From UBA3951 sp050952125 (GTDB lineage: Bacteria; Bacillota; Sulfobacillia; Fermentithermobacillales; Fermentithermobacillaceae), in NCBI GenBank assembly GCA_050952125.1, contig JBMNKK010000003.1:62001-126000 (forward strand): a stretch of 64,000 nt of DNA. Reading direction: 5' to 3'. The position numbers and the translations under genes were made by a program. Below, one piece after another: positions 35,983-44,101 of the stretch; position 1 is the first letter of the stretch, and each line of letters opens with the position of its first letter. Under the pieces are notes generated by a model, which saw nothing but the letters and a program-made list of their open reading frames with translations, had not been told where the DNA came from and ran no database searches.

Positions 35983-37266
35983 ATGAACAAGTTCGTCATT
36001 GAAGGCCGCAGACGCCTCTCGGGCACGGTGATGGCCAGCGGGGCCAAAAACGCCGTGCTCCCGCTTATGGCTGCGACCGTCATGGCAGATTCGCCCTGCA
36101 TCCTGCACAACTCACCTGACTTGAGCGACGTGCGCACCATGGCGAGGATACTTGAGGGGCTGGGTGCGTCCGTTGAGCGCACGGAAGAGGGTTCTCTCGT
36201 AATCGATCCTAGTACTATCGACAGGCATGTGGTCGATGAGATGTTGATGCGGCAAGTGAGGTCTTCCATATTCCTCATGGGGCCGGTGCTGGGCAAAATG
36301 GGGAGGGTTCAGGTATCTTACCCGGGCGGTTGCGACATAGGACAGCGCCCGATAGACCTCCACATCAAAGGTCTGAAGGCTTTGGGAGCGACCTTTCGTG
36401 AAGAACACGGGCACATCATGGCAGACAGAAGCAGTTGGGAAGGTATTGACATCCACCTCGACATTCCTTCGGTGGGCGCTACCGAGAACATCATGATGGG
36501 TGCCTGCTTGGCGTCTGGGGTCACGATAATACGCAACGCGGCGAAAGAGCCCGAGATCGTCGATCTGCAGGGCTTCTTGAACTCTATGGGCGCCAAAGTG
36601 CGCGGTGCCGGCACCGATGTGATCCGCATCGAGGGAGTGTCACGACTGCACGGGGCGGAGTACACCGTGATGCCCGACCGCATTGAGGTTGGCACTCTCA
36701 TGGTAGGCGCGGTCATCACCTGCGGCGAGGTGGTAATCACCAATGCCGTTGCAGAGCACGTCCAGGCGCTCACCTCGAAGCTGCGGGAGATCGGTGCTGA
36801 AATTGACTACAACGGGCACGGGATACGGGCCAAGGGGCGCTCGCGTCCTCGGGCAACCGACATCAAGACGCTGCCCTATCCGGGATTTCCCACAGATCTG
36901 CAGCCGCAGATGATGGCTCTCTTGTCAATTGCGGAAGGAACGTCCGTCATCACCGAAACCATCTTCGACTCCAGGTTCAAGCAGGCAGAGGAACTGGGTA
37001 GGATGGGCGCCAGAATTCGTAACGAGGGAAGAACTGCTATAATTAAAGGCGTACCGATGCTTTCGGGTGCGAAGGTAGAGGCAACCGATCTTCGGTCGGG
37101 CGCGTCTCTTGTGTTAGCCGGACTTGCTGCCGAGGGCAGAACGGTGGTTGGCGGGATCCATAATGTCGACCGTGGATACGAGAGGTTTGAAGATAAACTC
37201 ACATCGCTTGGGGCCAGTGTGAAGCGGGTAACCGATCCTACCGCGGCACGGTGCGCCATGACTTGA
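35983..37266 (+). CDS. murA: UDP-GlcNAc 1-carboxyvinyltransferase MurA
   Basis: 427-aa EPSP-synthase-fold enzyme transferring enolpyruvate from PEP to UDP-GlcNAc, the first committed peptidoglycan step and the fosfomycin target. It has SGAKNAVLPLMAA with the conserved Lys/Asn pair and PGGCDIGQRPIDLHIKGL, where a Cys (in GGCDIG) sits at the position of the catalytic, fosfomycin-reactive cysteine. ATG start. It occupies the place where Bacilli often have murB, which is missing. Confidence 0.95.
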   Translation: MNKFVIEGRRRLSGTVMASGAKNAVLPLMAATVMADSPCILHNSPDLSDVRTMARILEGLGASVERTEEGSLVIDPSTIDRHVVDEMLMRQVRSSIFLMGPVLGKMGRVQVSYPGGCDIGQRPIDLHIKGLKALGATFREEHGHIMADRSSWEGIDIHLDIPSVGATENIMMGACLASGVTIIRNAAKEPEIVDLQGFLNSMGAKVRGAGTDVIRIEGVSRLHGAEYTVMPDRIEVGTLMVGAVITCGEVVITNAVAEHVQALTSKLREIGAEIDYNGHGIRAKGRSRPRATDIKTLPYPGFPTDLQPQMMALLSIAEGTSVITETIFDSRFKQAEELGRMGARIRNEGRTAIIKGVPMLSGAKVEATDLRSGASLVLAGLAAEGRTVVGGIHNVDRGYERFEDKLTSLGASVKRVTDPTAARCAMT

Positions 37267-37299
37267 CGCCCCAAGTGGGCAAGGGGGAGCCCTCTTTAG

Positions 37300-38022
37300 G
37301 TGGAAAAGAAAAGCGCGACATTCGTCTTGGTGATCCTTTTCTGCTTTTTCGCGGGCGCTTTCTTCTTCCTCCGCTCTCCCTACTTCCACATAAAGCAGTT
37401 TTATGTTGAGGGCTTAGAACGCGTCTCTCGAGATGAAATACTCTCCAGGTGCGGACAGGATGCTTTGAGTATCTTCGCCTTCAAGACGGACAAGGCTAAG
37501 GACCTTATCGAGGCCTCACCCTGGATCGAAACCGCTAGCGTGAGGAGGAAACTGCCGGATACCATCGTCATTACCGTTACGGAGCGGCTGCCGGTAGCGT
37601 TCACTCCGGCAGGGGACGAGCTGTGGCTGGTCGACATTGATGGGCGCGTCCTGGGGAGAGACGACGGTACGTGGAGAGGACTCGCGGCTATCACCGGCCC
37701 TGAAGGGACCCTCGCCCCCGGGCAGTTCCTGGACCCCGAAACGTACGGTTGGGGACTCCGGGTTCTCGCGGCACTGGGCCCCGCTGCCCGAGAGAGGCTT
37801 ACAGAAATCAGTGTACACGGCGGCGAAGTAAGCCTTATACTGGACGACGGATGTCGAGTGCTCGTAGGCAAAGAGGCGGGCGATATCTATGTGAAGTCCG
37901 TGACGCTCGACTCCGTTTTGGATGACCTTGCTGCCAACGGACAGATAGCTGAGCGTATTGACCTAAGATTTGATAAGGTCGCGATTAAGTTGAAGTACGA
38001 ATCCGAGAGTGTTGAGAGGTGA
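37300..38022 (+). CDS. ftsQ: Cell division protein FtsQ/DivIB
   Basis: 240-aa bitopic protein: short cytoplasmic tail, one membrane helix (about 6-26), then a POTRA domain (FHIKQFYVEGLERVSRDEILSRCG) and a beta domain (VTITVTERLPVAF, LVDIDGRVL). It links FtsL/DivIC in the divisome. GTG start, 33 bp after murA. Confidence 0.88.
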   Translation: MEKKSATFVLVILFCFFAGAFFFLRSPYFHIKQFYVEGLERVSRDEILSRCGQDALSIFAFKTDKAKDLIEASPWIETASVRRKLPDTIVITVTERLPVAFTPAGDELWLVDIDGRVLGRDDGTWRGLAAITGPEGTLAPGQFLDPETYGWGLRVLAALGPAARERLTEISVHGGEVSLILDDGCRVLVGKEAGDIYVKSVTLDSVLDDLAANGQIAERIDLRFDKVAIKLKYESESVER

Positions 38023-38026
38023 CAGT

Positions 38027-38740
38027 ATGGGGAAGCGGGGCTCGCAAGTCGCTCTGACTCTTATATTTGCTTTGTTCGGCCTTATGTTGGCGATGCAGTT
38101 CAGAGCCAGGCCTCCCATTTCAGGACCGTTGCAGTACCAGAGGTCTGAGGAACTTGCCCTGCTGCTGAAAGTGGCTGAAGAAGATAGGGACAAGCTTCGG
38201 GAAGAAGTTGCCGAGCTAAGAGACCAGCTCGCGGATATGCAGTCAGTTGAAGACCAAGTGAGAGTGCTCCAGGAGGAGCTCTCCAAGGCGATGGTTCTGG
38301 CGGGCACGGCCGAAGTGAGAGGTCCGGGTATCTCCCTTGAGCTGTCTGACTCAAAAACGCCCAGCCAGCCGGGCCAAGATCCTAACCTCTTCGTCGTTCA
38401 CGATAAAGATCTTCTTGAGGTGGTAAACGAGGTGTTCGCGGCCGGTGCGGAAGCGGTCAGCATCAACGGGCAGAGGATCGTCGCCACGACCGAGATCACC
38501 TGTGCAGGAAACGTCATCATGATAAACGGTGTTCGACAGGCACCGCCGTTCCTCATACTCGCCATTGGAGATCCGGCAACCCTTGAAGGCGGATTGAAGA
38601 TGCGCGGAGGCCTCATCGACAACCTGACTTTCTGGCATTTGGAGGTCAAGCTCAAGGCTGAGGAAGAGATCACCATACCTGCCTACGGCGGCTCGTTGTC
38701 GTTCAAGTACGCGAGGCCAGTAAGGAAGGAGTCCAAATAG
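38027..38740 (+). CDS. DUF881 family protein
   Basis: 237-aa protein with one N-terminal membrane helix (about 7-25), a coiled coil (about 38-85, rich in Glu/Leu/Arg) and a globular domain with VVHDKDLLEVVNEVFAAGAEAVSINGQRI typical of DUF881. The family commonly sits next to ftsQ/ftsZ in Firmicutes and Actinobacteria; its role is unknown. ATG 38027 is preferred over TTG 38009, which overlaps ftsQ. Confidence 0.88.
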   Translation: MGKRGSQVALTLIFALFGLMLAMQFRARPPISGPLQYQRSEELALLLKVAEEDRDKLREEVAELRDQLADMQSVEDQVRVLQEELSKAMVLAGTAEVRGPGISLELSDSKTPSQPGQDPNLFVVHDKDLLEVVNEVFAAGAEAVSINGQRIVATTEITCAGNVIMINGVRQAPPFLILAIGDPATLEGGLKMRGGLIDNLTFWHLEVKLKAEEEITIPAYGGSLSFKYARPVRKESK

Positions 38741-39109
38741 ATGTGGTACCTCATTTCCGGGCTACTGGCGGGCATGCTTGTCGGGCTGAATCTGCCTTGG
38801 AAAGTCCCCGCCATTCTGGCCCGCTACATGGCTGTCGGGCTTCTGGCAGGAGTCGACACGTCCCTCGGCGGCCTCAAGGCCAGCCTTGAGGGCGATTTCG
38901 ATAGCGTCATATTCGTCACAGGTTTCCTGGGCAACACCATACTCGCGGCGGCATTCGTCTACGTAGGAGATATGCTGGGTATCGAGCTGTACCTGGCCGC
39001 GGTAGTGGCGTTGGGAGTCCGCGTCTTCAACAACCTCGGGGTCGTGCGGCGGCACCTCATCAAAAACCTGGCAAAAAGCGGCCAAAAGGATGGCTCTCAC
39101 AGCGAGTGA
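38741..39109 (+). CDS. sbp: DUF1290 small basic membrane protein
   Basis: 122-aa protein with three or so membrane helices, matching the small basic protein (Sbp, DUF1290) found between ftsQ-DUF881 and ftsZ in Firmicutes. The ATG begins directly after the DUF881 stop. Function is unknown. Confidence 0.87.
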   Translation: MWYLISGLLAGMLVGLNLPWKVPAILARYMAVGLLAGVDTSLGGLKASLEGDFDSVIFVTGFLGNTILAAAFVYVGDMLGIELYLAAVVALGVRVFNNLGVVRRHLIKNLAKSGQKDGSHSE

Positions 39110-39172
39110 GAAGGGGAAATACGTGCGTCCGTGGAACTTAGTGCGGGAATAGGGGAAGGTAGGTGGCTTTTT

Positions 39173-40240
39173 GTGGCAGCAGAAGAGCTGAGATATGCGA
39201 ATCTGAAAGTTATTGGTGTGGGCGGCGGTGGGTCCAACGCCGTCAACCGTATGGTAGAGGCCGGCATCAGAGGCGTCGATTTTATCGCTGTCAACACAGA
39301 CGCTCAAGCTCTGGACCTTGCTCTCGCACCCACCAAACTGCAGATAGGCCAGGCCTTGACCAGAGGTCTGGGAGCAGGCGCCAATCCTGAGGTCGGCGAG
39401 AAGGCGGCCGAAGAATCCCGGGAAGAGATTATGGAGCACCTAAGAGGAGCGGACATGGTGTTCATCACCGCCGGTATGGGCGGCGGTACGGGCACGGGCG
39501 GTGCCCCCATTGTCGCGCAATGCGCAAAAGAAGTAGGCGCCCTCACCGTAGGCGTTGTTACGAAGCCGTTTTCCTTCGAGGGCAGGAGGCGCATGACCAC
39601 CGCGCTTTCAGGTATCCAGAATCTTCAGCAGAACGTCGACACGCTGATCGTGATCCCAAATGATCGCCTGCTTCAAGTCGTTCAGAGAGACACCTCTATT
39701 CTTGATGCCTTCAAGATTGCAGACGACGTGCTGCGCCACGGGGTTCAGGGGATTTCCGACCTTGTAATGGTTCCGGGACTCATCAACCTGGATTTTGCCG
39801 ACGTGCGAACGATCATGATGGATACCGGTTCGGCTCTCATGGGCATAGGCATCGCGCACGGAGAAGACAGGGCTGTTGAGGCTGCCAAGCAAGCCATATC
39901 AAGCCCGCTCTTGGAGACCGGCATCGACGGCGCCAGGGGCGTGCTCATGAACATCACCGGCGGGCCCGACCTGGGCCTGTTCGAGGTGGATGCTGCCACA
40001 GAGATCGTTATGCAGGCAGCTGATCCCGACGCCAACATCATCTGGGGCGCCGTGATCAACAACGACTATGAAGATACCGTTCAGGTCACCGTTATTGCCA
40101 CCGGGTTCGACAGTACATCCTCGAAGAGGATCGCGTCTCGCCGGCCGCAGCCGCTGCCGCCCATTGAGGCTCAGGACATTCTGGAGGTGCCGGTGTTCTT
40201 GAGGAGGCAGAAACCTATCGAAAAGCCTCGCCAGAACTGA
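39173..40240 (+). CDS. ftsZ: Cell division GTPase FtsZ
   Basis: 355-aa tubulin homologue that forms the Z ring. IGVGGGGSNAVNRM begins the GTPase domain; the tubulin signature GGGTGTG is at 103-109; the T7 loop is near NLDFADVRTIM. The C-terminal conserved peptide is present as DILEVPVFLRRQ. GTG 39173 has AGGTGG 6 bp upstream and gives the usual N-terminus; the frame is open to TTG 39131. ftsA, normally just upstream, is absent. Confidence 0.96.
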   Translation: MAAEELRYANLKVIGVGGGGSNAVNRMVEAGIRGVDFIAVNTDAQALDLALAPTKLQIGQALTRGLGAGANPEVGEKAAEESREEIMEHLRGADMVFITAGMGGGTGTGGAPIVAQCAKEVGALTVGVVTKPFSFEGRRRMTTALSGIQNLQQNVDTLIVIPNDRLLQVVQRDTSILDAFKIADDVLRHGVQGISDLVMVPGLINLDFADVRTIMMDTGSALMGIGIAHGEDRAVEAAKQAISSPLLETGIDGARGVLMNITGGPDLGLFEVDAATEIVMQAADPDANIIWGAVINNDYEDTVQVTVIATGFDSTSSKRIASRRPQPLPPIEAQDILEVPVFLRRQKPIEKPRQN

Positions 40241-40310
40241 TAGAACCAAAGCCAGGTAAGGACAAGGTTCGCACGACGCGGCGAGGTATGATCACCCTGT
40301 AATATCGGGG

Positions 40311-40337
40311 GCAAGTCCCGCATAGGGATGCCCTTGC
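40311..40337 (+). promoter_or_regulatory. Hairpin between ftsZ and spoIIGA
   Basis: GCAAGTCCC (40311-40319) pairs with GGGA (40325-40328) and CTTGC (40333-40337), with a four-base bulge. It lies in the 114-bp gap 18 bp before the spoIIGA ATG. No T run follows. It could partly terminate ftsZ transcripts or regulate spoIIGA translation. I did not find a convincing Spo0A box in this gap. Confidence 0.35.
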
Positions 40338-40354
40338 GGGGTGATCGGATAGGG

Positions 40355-41242
40355 ATGGTCAGGTATGTCTACATCGACGTCCTCTTCCTGACAAACTTTG
40401 TTGTGAACTACCTTATCCTATTGGCGGCCGGCAGATTGGCCGGGCGTCATGTCCTCCGCTGGCGTCTGGCGCTTGCCGCCGTCGCGGGCGCGGCGTACGC
40501 GGCCTCTGCGCTGGTCATCCCACTCACCGCGGCCTACTCGCTCCCCGCACGACTCGCGTTTGGGTTTTTCATGGTTGCTCTTTCATATCCGGAGGCAAGA
40601 GGCGCAGCCCTCGTGACCGTCACGGTCTCGTTTTTCCTGTGCTCGGCGATTACCGCGGGCACGGCCTTGGCGCTTCAGGCGTACAGCGTGCGCTTCCTCA
40701 CTGCCGGCTCCATGTTCTCGCCCGAGCCCCTCGTCCAGTGGTGGGTTATCGCCGCGTCACTGGTCATTCTATCTGCCTTTCCCGTCCTCGCCCGTTTAGG
40801 CGGATACAGAGCGGGAAAGCCGCTCCCGCTCATGGCCCTTGAGCTGGAGGTTGGCGGCAAGAAATTGGGGCTTACGGGCCTTGTGGACACGGGCAATAAC
40901 CTGAGGGATCCGGTCTCGGGACTCCCCGTGATCGTGATCGACTGGGAAGCGCTGCAAAGCGTAATGCCGGGCGAGGTTTTCGCGTTTTTCCTCTCAACGT
41001 GGGACTCTGTCCCCGCTTCTTTGCCCGAGACGCCCATCGGAAGGCGCCTCCGGCTGATCCCTTACGAGAGCCTTTCAGGCAAGAAGGGCGTGCTGCCGGG
41101 TTTCAGGCCTGACTGGCTTGCTTTGGTCGAGAAAGACGGCGTTAAGGTGTTCAAGAACGCTATTGTTTGCGCTTCAGGAGAGAGGCTGTGTCCCAGCGGA
41201 CTTTACCAGGCTCTCCTGCATCCTGACCTTGTGAATTCCTGA
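40355..41242 (+). CDS. spoIIGA: Sigma-E processing aspartyl peptidase SpoIIGA
   Basis: 295-aa mother-cell protease that cleaves pro-sigma-E when triggered by SpoIIR from the forespore. The N-terminal half has about five membrane helices starting YVYIDVLFLTNFVVNYLIL. The C-terminal half is a retropepsin-like domain with the catalytic Asp178 in VDTGNNL. ATG 40355 has AGGG just upstream and gives the family N-terminus. It is followed by sigE, its substrate. Confidence 0.94.
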   Translation: MVRYVYIDVLFLTNFVVNYLILLAAGRLAGRHVLRWRLALAAVAGAAYAASALVIPLTAAYSLPARLAFGFFMVALSYPEARGAALVTVTVSFFLCSAITAGTALALQAYSVRFLTAGSMFSPEPLVQWWVIAASLVILSAFPVLARLGGYRAGKPLPLMALELEVGGKKLGLTGLVDTGNNLRDPVSGLPVIVIDWEALQSVMPGEVFAFFLSTWDSVPASLPETPIGRRLRLIPYESLSGKKGVLPGFRPDWLALVEKDGVKVFKNAIVCASGERLCPSGLYQALLHPDLVNS

Positions 41243-41274
41243 CTCTTGGCGAGCTACATCTGGAGGTGTCCCTT

Positions 41275-41997
41275 ATGCCTCTTATCTCTGTCTGGACCCG
41301 TATCATACGGGAGATAAACCTTCTCCTTCGAGCCTTGGGTATCGGCGGCCGCATCGACTACGTGGGCGGTGCCGAGGCGCTCCCGCCTCCGCTCAGCCAA
41401 GAAGAGGAAGGGCTCCTTTTGAACAGGCTGCGGGGTGGAGATGTCGATGTGAAGTCTACCCTCATTGAACGGAACCTTCGTTTGGTGGTCTATATTGCCA
41501 AGAAATTCGAGAACACCGGGATACCTGTTGACGACCTGGTCTCAATAGGTTCGGTGGGCCTCATAAAGGCTGTTTCCACTTTTGATATTGACAAAAACAT
41601 AAAACTGGCCACGTACGCGTCGAAATGCATTGAAAACGAGATACTGATGTACCTTAGGCGCACCATGCGGTCGAAAGCGGAGGTTTCCTTCGATGAACCG
41701 CTCAACGTCGACGGGGAAGGTAATGAACTGTGCCTTTCCGACGTCAAGGGTACTCCTGACGACCTCATCTACGGCGATCTCGAGAAGGAAGACGACCGCG
41801 AAGTGCTCCGGACTGTGCTGGGGCGGCTGCCTTGGCGTGAGCGTACCATTGTCGATCTGCGGTTCGGCCTGAAAGACGGGGTCGAGCGGACGCAGAAGCA
41901 GGTAGCCGACATGCTTGGAATATCCCAGTCATACATTTCTCGCCTCGAGAAAAAGATAATGCAGAGGCTGCAGCGTGATATAGCGACCTTCCAGTAA
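41275..41997 (+). CDS. sigE: RNA polymerase sporulation sigma factor SigE (pro-form)
   Basis: 240-aa sigma-70 family factor for early mother-cell transcription. The first 25-30 residues form the pro-sequence removed by SpoIIGA, ending near YVGGAEALPPPLS, which is conserved around the cleavage site. Region 2 (RNLRLVVYIAKKFENTG, ATYASKCIENEILMYLRR) and region 4.2 (TQKQVADMLGISQSYISRLEK) are clear. ATG 41275 follows GGAGGTG by 6 bp. Confidence 0.96.
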   Translation: MPLISVWTRIIREINLLLRALGIGGRIDYVGGAEALPPPLSQEEEGLLLNRLRGGDVDVKSTLIERNLRLVVYIAKKFENTGIPVDDLVSIGSVGLIKAVSTFDIDKNIKLATYASKCIENEILMYLRRTMRSKAEVSFDEPLNVDGEGNELCLSDVKGTPDDLIYGDLEKEDDREVLRTVLGRLPWRERTIVDLRFGLKDGVERTQKQVADMLGISQSYISRLEKKIMQRLQRDIATFQ

Positions 41998-42035
41998 ACT
42001 CCTGTATAACCCCTGGTTTAGCTGTCAATACTCAT

Positions 42036-42041
42036 TATAAT
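42036..42041 (+). promoter_or_regulatory. TATAAT in the sigE-sigG gap
   Basis: A TATAAT 41 bp before the sigG TTG, in an 84-bp AT-rich gap. sigG in other spore formers is read by sigma-F and sigma-G, whose -35 GTATA type element could be GTATA at 42004-42008, but the matching -10 is poor. Both are only suggestions. Confidence 0.25.
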
Positions 42042-42081
42042 CGGCTAAATACTGGAAATTCGACCGGGGGGACTTCCACAT

Positions 42082-42861
42082 TTGAACAAGGTCGAGATTT
42101 GCGGCGTCAACACCAGCCGGCTGCCCGTGCTTTCCAGCGCCAAAATGAAAGAGCTGTTTCTAGCCAAGGAAGCCGGAGACACGACAGCCCGCGAGAAACT
42201 TGTAAACGGTAACTTGAGGCTTGTCCTATCCGTAATCCAGCGCTTCACCAACCGGGGTGAGTACGTGGACGACCTCTTCCAGGTAGGATGCATCGGCCTC
42301 ATGAAAGCGATCGACAACTTTGACCTCGGGCAGAACGTGAAGTTTTCGACATATGCCGTGCCGATGATAATCGGCGAGATCCGCCGGTACCTCAGGGACA
42401 ACAACCCCATAAGAGTCTCCCGCTCTCTGCGTGACGTTGCCTACAAAGCGCTACAGGTGCGCGACACTCTCATCTCAAGATTGGGCCGGGAGCCGTCCGT
42501 AAAAGAGATATCCAGGGAATTAAAGACACCTGAGGGAGAGGTGGTTTACGCCCTGGATGCCATTCAGGAGCCTATCAGCCTCTTTGAGCCCGTGTATCAT
42601 GACGGCGGCGACCCCATATTCGTCATGGACCAAGTGCGCGACGAAAAGGGGGAGGACAGGGCTTGGGAGCAAGACATAACGATCAGCGAGGCTATGGGCA
42701 AATTATCCGACCGTGAGCAGGCAATAATAAAGATGAGGTTTTTTGAGGGAAAGACACAAATGGAGGTTGCGCAGGAAATCGGCATATCTCAGGCCCAGGT
42801 ATCGAGGCTTGAGAAAGCGGCCCTAAGGCACATGCGAAAGGATATGTCGGTTGAGGCGTGA
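42082..42861 (+). CDS. sigG: RNA polymerase sporulation sigma factor SigG
   Basis: 259-aa late forespore sigma factor. The N-terminal KVEICGVNTSRLPVL is characteristic of SigG and carries the anti-sigma contact region. Then come region 2 (GNLRLVLSVIQRFTNRGEYVDDLFQVG), region 3 and region 4.2 (TQMEVAQEIGISQAQVSRLEK). TTG 42082 is preceded by GGGGGG. The usual spoIIGA-sigE-sigG order is kept. Confidence 0.96.
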   Translation: MNKVEICGVNTSRLPVLSSAKMKELFLAKEAGDTTAREKLVNGNLRLVLSVIQRFTNRGEYVDDLFQVGCIGLMKAIDNFDLGQNVKFSTYAVPMIIGEIRRYLRDNNPIRVSRSLRDVAYKALQVRDTLISRLGREPSVKEISRELKTPEGEVVYALDAIQEPISLFEPVYHDGGDPIFVMDQVRDEKGEDRAWEQDITISEAMGKLSDREQAIIKMRFFEGKTQMEVAQEIGISQAQVSRLEKAALRHMRKDMSVEA

Positions 42862-43651
42862 AAAGGGGGTGGCGTGTATCAAACGACGTAAGGGAAGTGC
42901 GTTGGGTCAGGCAATCGTGCTCGCTCTCACCGCAGGGGTGATACTTTTCGCAGGCTGGGGATTCTCGCAAGCTTCCCGGGCTGAGAAGGCTTACACGCCA
43001 AACAACCTCATCATGGGGCCGTCTGAAAATGTCATAAGGCTGCACATTCCGGCCAACTCCGACAGCAGTATCGACCAGGAGGTCAAAGAGGAGATAAGAG
43101 ACCGCGTCATGGCCGAGTTCGGGCCGCAGCTGAAGGGCGAGGGGGTAGATGCCGCCGAGGCAGAGGCTATTCTGCGGGCCGCGCTCTCTGAGATCGAACA
43201 GACGGCAACCGCTCACCTGAAGGCAAAGGGCCTTCCTTACTCGGCGGCAGCGTCAGTCAAGACCCTACACTTTCCGGAGATGACCTACAACCTGGAGGAC
43301 GGGCGCACTCTGTACCTTGCCGAAGGAGAATACAAGGCTCTGCAGGTCAAACTGGGCAGCGGTACCGGCCGGAACTGGTGGTGCGTGATGTATCCGCCGC
43401 TGTGCTATTCGGACCTGGTGCAGAGGGGGATCGTCCCGGGAAGCCCGGTTACTTCCTCTGGAGAGGAAGGCCTTGTTCGAAACCTCGAGGGAGTATTGCT
43501 GGTAGACAATAGTCTGGCAGAGGAAGTGCGAGTTGAAGTGAGGTCGCTCTTCCTGGATGCGATTAGGGCGGGCATGGCACGTGTCGGCGAGGTTCTTTCT
43601 TACGTGGCGGACGCCGCGACGAGCGCCTGTACCGCCCCGAATGTGGAGTGA
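42851..43651 (+). CDS. spoIIR: Stage II sporulation protein R (SpoIIR)
   Basis: 266-aa exported forespore protein that signals across the septum to activate SpoIIGA. A membrane/signal helix (about 18-38) is followed by VIRLHIPANSDSSIDQ and the hallmark YKALQVKLGSGTGRNWWCVMYPPLCY. It starts at TTG 42851 overlapping sigG by 11 bp, so the two are probably co-transcribed. In B. subtilis, spoIIR lies far from the spoIIG operon. Confidence 0.93.
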   Translation: MRREKGVACIKRRKGSALGQAIVLALTAGVILFAGWGFSQASRAEKAYTPNNLIMGPSENVIRLHIPANSDSSIDQEVKEEIRDRVMAEFGPQLKGEGVDAAEAEAILRAALSEIEQTATAHLKAKGLPYSAAASVKTLHFPEMTYNLEDGRTLYLAEGEYKALQVKLGSGTGRNWWCVMYPPLCYSDLVQRGIVPGSPVTSSGEEGLVRNLEGVLLVDNSLAEEVRVEVRSLFLDAIRAGMARVGEVLSYVADAATSACTAPNVE

Positions 43652-43694
43652 AAGTAACGCTTTACCTCTGCCTCTCGCCTTAAGTAGACTCACA

Positions 43695-43732
43695 GACCGC
43701 CCCCCGGCAATATAATGCCTTAGGGGGTGGTC
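43695..43732 (+). promoter_or_regulatory. Long hairpin sequestering the ylmC ribosome-binding site
   Basis: GACCGCCCCC (43695-43704) pairs with GGGGGTGGTC (43723-43732), nine Watson-Crick pairs plus one G-T. An inner GGCA/TGCC stem (43706-43719) extends it, with AATATAA in the tip. The right arm is the GGGGGTGG Shine-Dalgarno of the TTG at 43735. A TATAAT (43711-43716) lies in the tip, so as DNA it could instead be a promoter inside a dyad operator. Confidence 0.55.
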
Positions 43733-43734
43733 TC

Positions 43735-43995
43735 TTGATCCGCGCCTCAGATTTGGCTTCCCGCGACGTGGTAAATACGGTCGACGGGCGGCGGCTCGGC
43801 AACATAGTGGATGTAGAGCTTGACCTTGAAAACGGCAGGATCACGGCCGTGGTCGTGCCCGGCCAACCCAAGATGCTCGGGGTGTTCGGGAGGTCGGACG
43901 ACTACGTGGTTCCCTGGGAGAACATAAAGAAGATCGGTGAGGACGTCATTTTGGTAGAGATATCCGAGCGTTACCTCCGAAGGTCAAATCGCTGA
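43735..43995 (+). CDS. ylmC: YlmC/YmxH family PRC-barrel sporulation protein
   Basis: 86-aa PRC-barrel protein (RASDLASRDVVNTVDGRRLGNIVDVELDLENGRI, with VVPWENIKKIGEDVILVEI at the C-terminus). The family occurs in spore formers beside sigE/sigG and in the ylm cluster; function is not established. TTG 43735 follows GGGGGTGG by 4 bp. It is preceded by a strong hairpin covering that site. Confidence 0.87.
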   Translation: MIRASDLASRDVVNTVDGRRLGNIVDVELDLENGRITAVVVPGQPKMLGVFGRSDDYVVPWENIKKIGEDVILVEISERYLRRSNR

Positions 43996-44101
43996 AGGCT
44001 GAAGATGCGCTTCGCCTTGACTTAGGCTTAGCGGGTGCAATACTCTTCTATTGATATAGCAAACAGCGGAACAAGCCCACTTTCCCAGGAGATAGAAGCC
44101 G

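Noticed and set aside
40241..40354. Spo0A box and sigma-A promoter ahead of spoIIGA
   Set aside because: A TATGAT at 40287-40292 and TTCGCAC nearby are poor matches; not enough to call a Spo0A-controlled promoter.
43996..44101. TTGACT plus TACTCT as a promoter for the HlyD-like gene
   Set aside because: Spacing is acceptable (18 bp) but the -10 matches only half the consensus.
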